Translations under genes and position numbers: made by a program
DNA from: an uncultured Acetatifactor sp.
Lineage (GTDB): Bacteria; Bacillota; Clostridia; Lachnospirales; Lachnospiraceae
Direction: 5' to 3'
Length of the DNA: 63,246 bases
NCBI GenBank assembly: GCA_947631615.1
Contig: CANRLX010000009.1
Coordinates: 1 to 63,246, forward strand
Notes under the pieces: model-generated
Databases searched by the model: none
Seen by the model: the letters and a program-made list of their open reading frames with translations, nothing else
What the model was told of the DNA's origin: nothing
Shown: piece by piece, positions 62,237 to 63,246 of the stretch
How positions within the stretch are numbered: the stretch's first letter is position 1
Layout: each line of letters begins with the position of its first letter

Positions 62237-63246
62237 ATGAATTTAGGGAAAGAAACGGAAACGCTTGAATTTAAAAAAACAACCGGAGAAATGAAAGAGG
62301 CAATGATCTCTATATCCGCCATTTTAAATAAACATGGGGTGGGAACACTTTATTTTGGCGTGAAGCCAAGTGGCGATGTTTGTGGCCAAGATGTTTCAGA
62401 ATCATCGCTTCGTGATGTTTCAAGGACTATTTATGAAAATATAAGACCACAGATATATCCTGTTGTTGAAGAAGTAGAGATGTGTGGAAAACATCTGATC
62501 AAGGTTGAATTTAATGGAGATAATACGCCATATTCCGCAGCAGGACGTTATTATTTAAGAACAGCGGACGAAGACCGTGAGGTTACACCGGAAGAACTAA
62601 GGAATTTCTTTGTATCAAATGAGTATAAAGAAAAATGGGAAAGAGCCGTATCTTCAGCTACTATAAAACAGGTGGACAGAACTGCTGTAAAATCTTTTTG
62701 GCAAAAAGCTGTTCTGGCAGGACGAATGCCGAATGGAAGATATACCTGTCCGATGATTCTTAAAAGGTATGGACTGCTTAATGGAGATAACCTAAATCAT
62801 GCCGGGGAATATTTGTTTGGCAATAATCGGCCGGTCACACTAAAAGCTGCGGTATTTGCTACAGACGAAAAGCTTACATTTATTGATATGAAGATTTTTG
62901 AGGATAATATTTATAATTTACTTGATATTGCCGAAAATTATATTCTTCAAAATATGAAATGGAAAAGTGAAATAATCGGAATACAAAGAGAAGAGATTCC
63001 GGAAATTCCGGTTGCCGTGATCAGAGAGGTCCTTTCTAACAGTTTTGCTCACGCGGTTTATAATGAACACACAAATCACGAGATATGTATCCATCCGGGA
63101 TTGATATCGGTTTATAGTCCGGGAGCGTATGCGAGTAATTACAAACCGGAGGAATACATAAAAGGAAATAAAGAATCTGCAATACGGAATGTCATAATTT
63201 CTAAAATCTTATATTTGAATAAATCTATTGAGCAGTTCGGCAGTGG
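62237..63246 (+). CDS. AlbA_2/Schlafen-domain regulator (runs off the window)
   Basis: The frame from ATG 62237 (AAGAGGT upstream) stays open to the right edge, giving at least 336 residues. The N-terminal domain (about 1-120) has ETLEFKKTTGEMKEAMISIS, then GTLYFGVKPSGDVCG, the AlbA_2/Schlafen nucleic-acid-binding fold. The middle carries a RecG-like/HATPase-type region with REVLSNSFAHAVYNE near residue 258. Such COG2865 proteins usually end in a winged helix, here cut off. It probably binds DNA and controls nearby genes; a defence role is possible but not shown. Confidence 0.85.
   Translation, partial: MNLGKETETLEFKKTTGEMKEAMISISAILNKHGVGTLYFGVKPSGDVCGQDVSESSLRDVSRTIYENIRPQIYPVVEEVEMCGKHLIKVEFNGDNTPYSAAGRYYLRTADEDREVTPEELRNFFVSNEYKEKWERAVSSATIKQVDRTAVKSFWQKAVLAGRMPNGRYTCPMILKRYGLLNGDNLNHAGEYLFGNNRPVTLKAAVFATDEKLTFIDMKIFEDNIYNLLDIAENYILQNMKWKSEIIGIQREEIPEIPVAVIREVLSNSFAHAVYNEHTNHEICIHPGLISVYSPGAYASNYKPEEYIKGNKESAIRNVIISKILYLNKSIEQFGS

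Overview
The window looks like the chromosome of a GC-rich member of the Lachnospiraceae or a close Clostridia relative. The signs are strong AGGAGG-type ribosome binding sites, a T-box leader before aspS, a ZTP riboswitch, an alpha-type glutamine synthetase next to an ANTAR regulator, a Tad/Flp pilus locus, the DapL lysine route, glnS and gatCAB side by side, and several protein families (DUF6062, DUF6106-like, DUF2225, a small-multidrug-export family) common in that group. This is inference from gene content and signals, not from a marker-gene comparison.

Layout. 1-6025: the end of a Tad/Flp pilus operon (pseudopilin-like protein, CpaB, a 1372-residue secreted glycine-rich protein, A24 prepilin peptidase). 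6091-8505: a polar amino-acid ABC importer with a hairpin terminator after the binding protein. 8522-14749: a compact run with a family 2 glycosyltransferase, a HisC-like aminotransferase, a small membrane exporter, a methyltransferase, Hsp33 and NAD synthetase. 14826-17702: an FMN-binding-like membrane protein, glnA, a 227-nt imperfect palindrome and an ANTAR regulator. 17758-22732: dapF and dapL, each followed by a large polytopic membrane protein. 22792-25548: a lipoprotein, an ECF sigma factor with its likely anti-sigma factor, and a small membrane protein. 25588-30905: T-box, aspS, gatC, gatA, gatB. 30927-38744: an anchored protein, a DUF6106-like protein, guaB, a ZTP riboswitch controlling a PurO-type IMP cyclohydrolase plus a separate AICAR transformylase, glnS and DUF2225. 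38767-45374: MocR regulator, lone receiver protein, TetR regulator, DUF6062, and an MBOAT/SGNH acyl-modification pair. 45438-54607: dipeptidase, tRNA-Val(CAC), DegV, HAD phosphatase, SDR, exonuclease III, alkyladenine glycosylase, addB.

From about 55.3 kb to the right end the window changes character: it is AT-richer and full of broken genes (a frameshifted VanZ-like gene, an ABC ATPase stub, a decayed LytTR-type receiver, a rearranged RelE toxin behind an intact Phd antitoxin). It also carries an intact two-component system with an ABC-2 exporter and a right-edge AlbA_2/Schlafen-type regulator whose promoter is covered by a TGTCACT operator. This is an accessory region with the look of repeated insertion and decay.

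The most interesting leads are the giant secreted protein inside the Tad operon, the duplicated about 85-residue module in the putative anti-sigma factor, the palindrome and hairpin-bearing leader around glnA-ANTAR, the ZTP-switched split purine pathway, and the operator-covered AlbA_2 gene.
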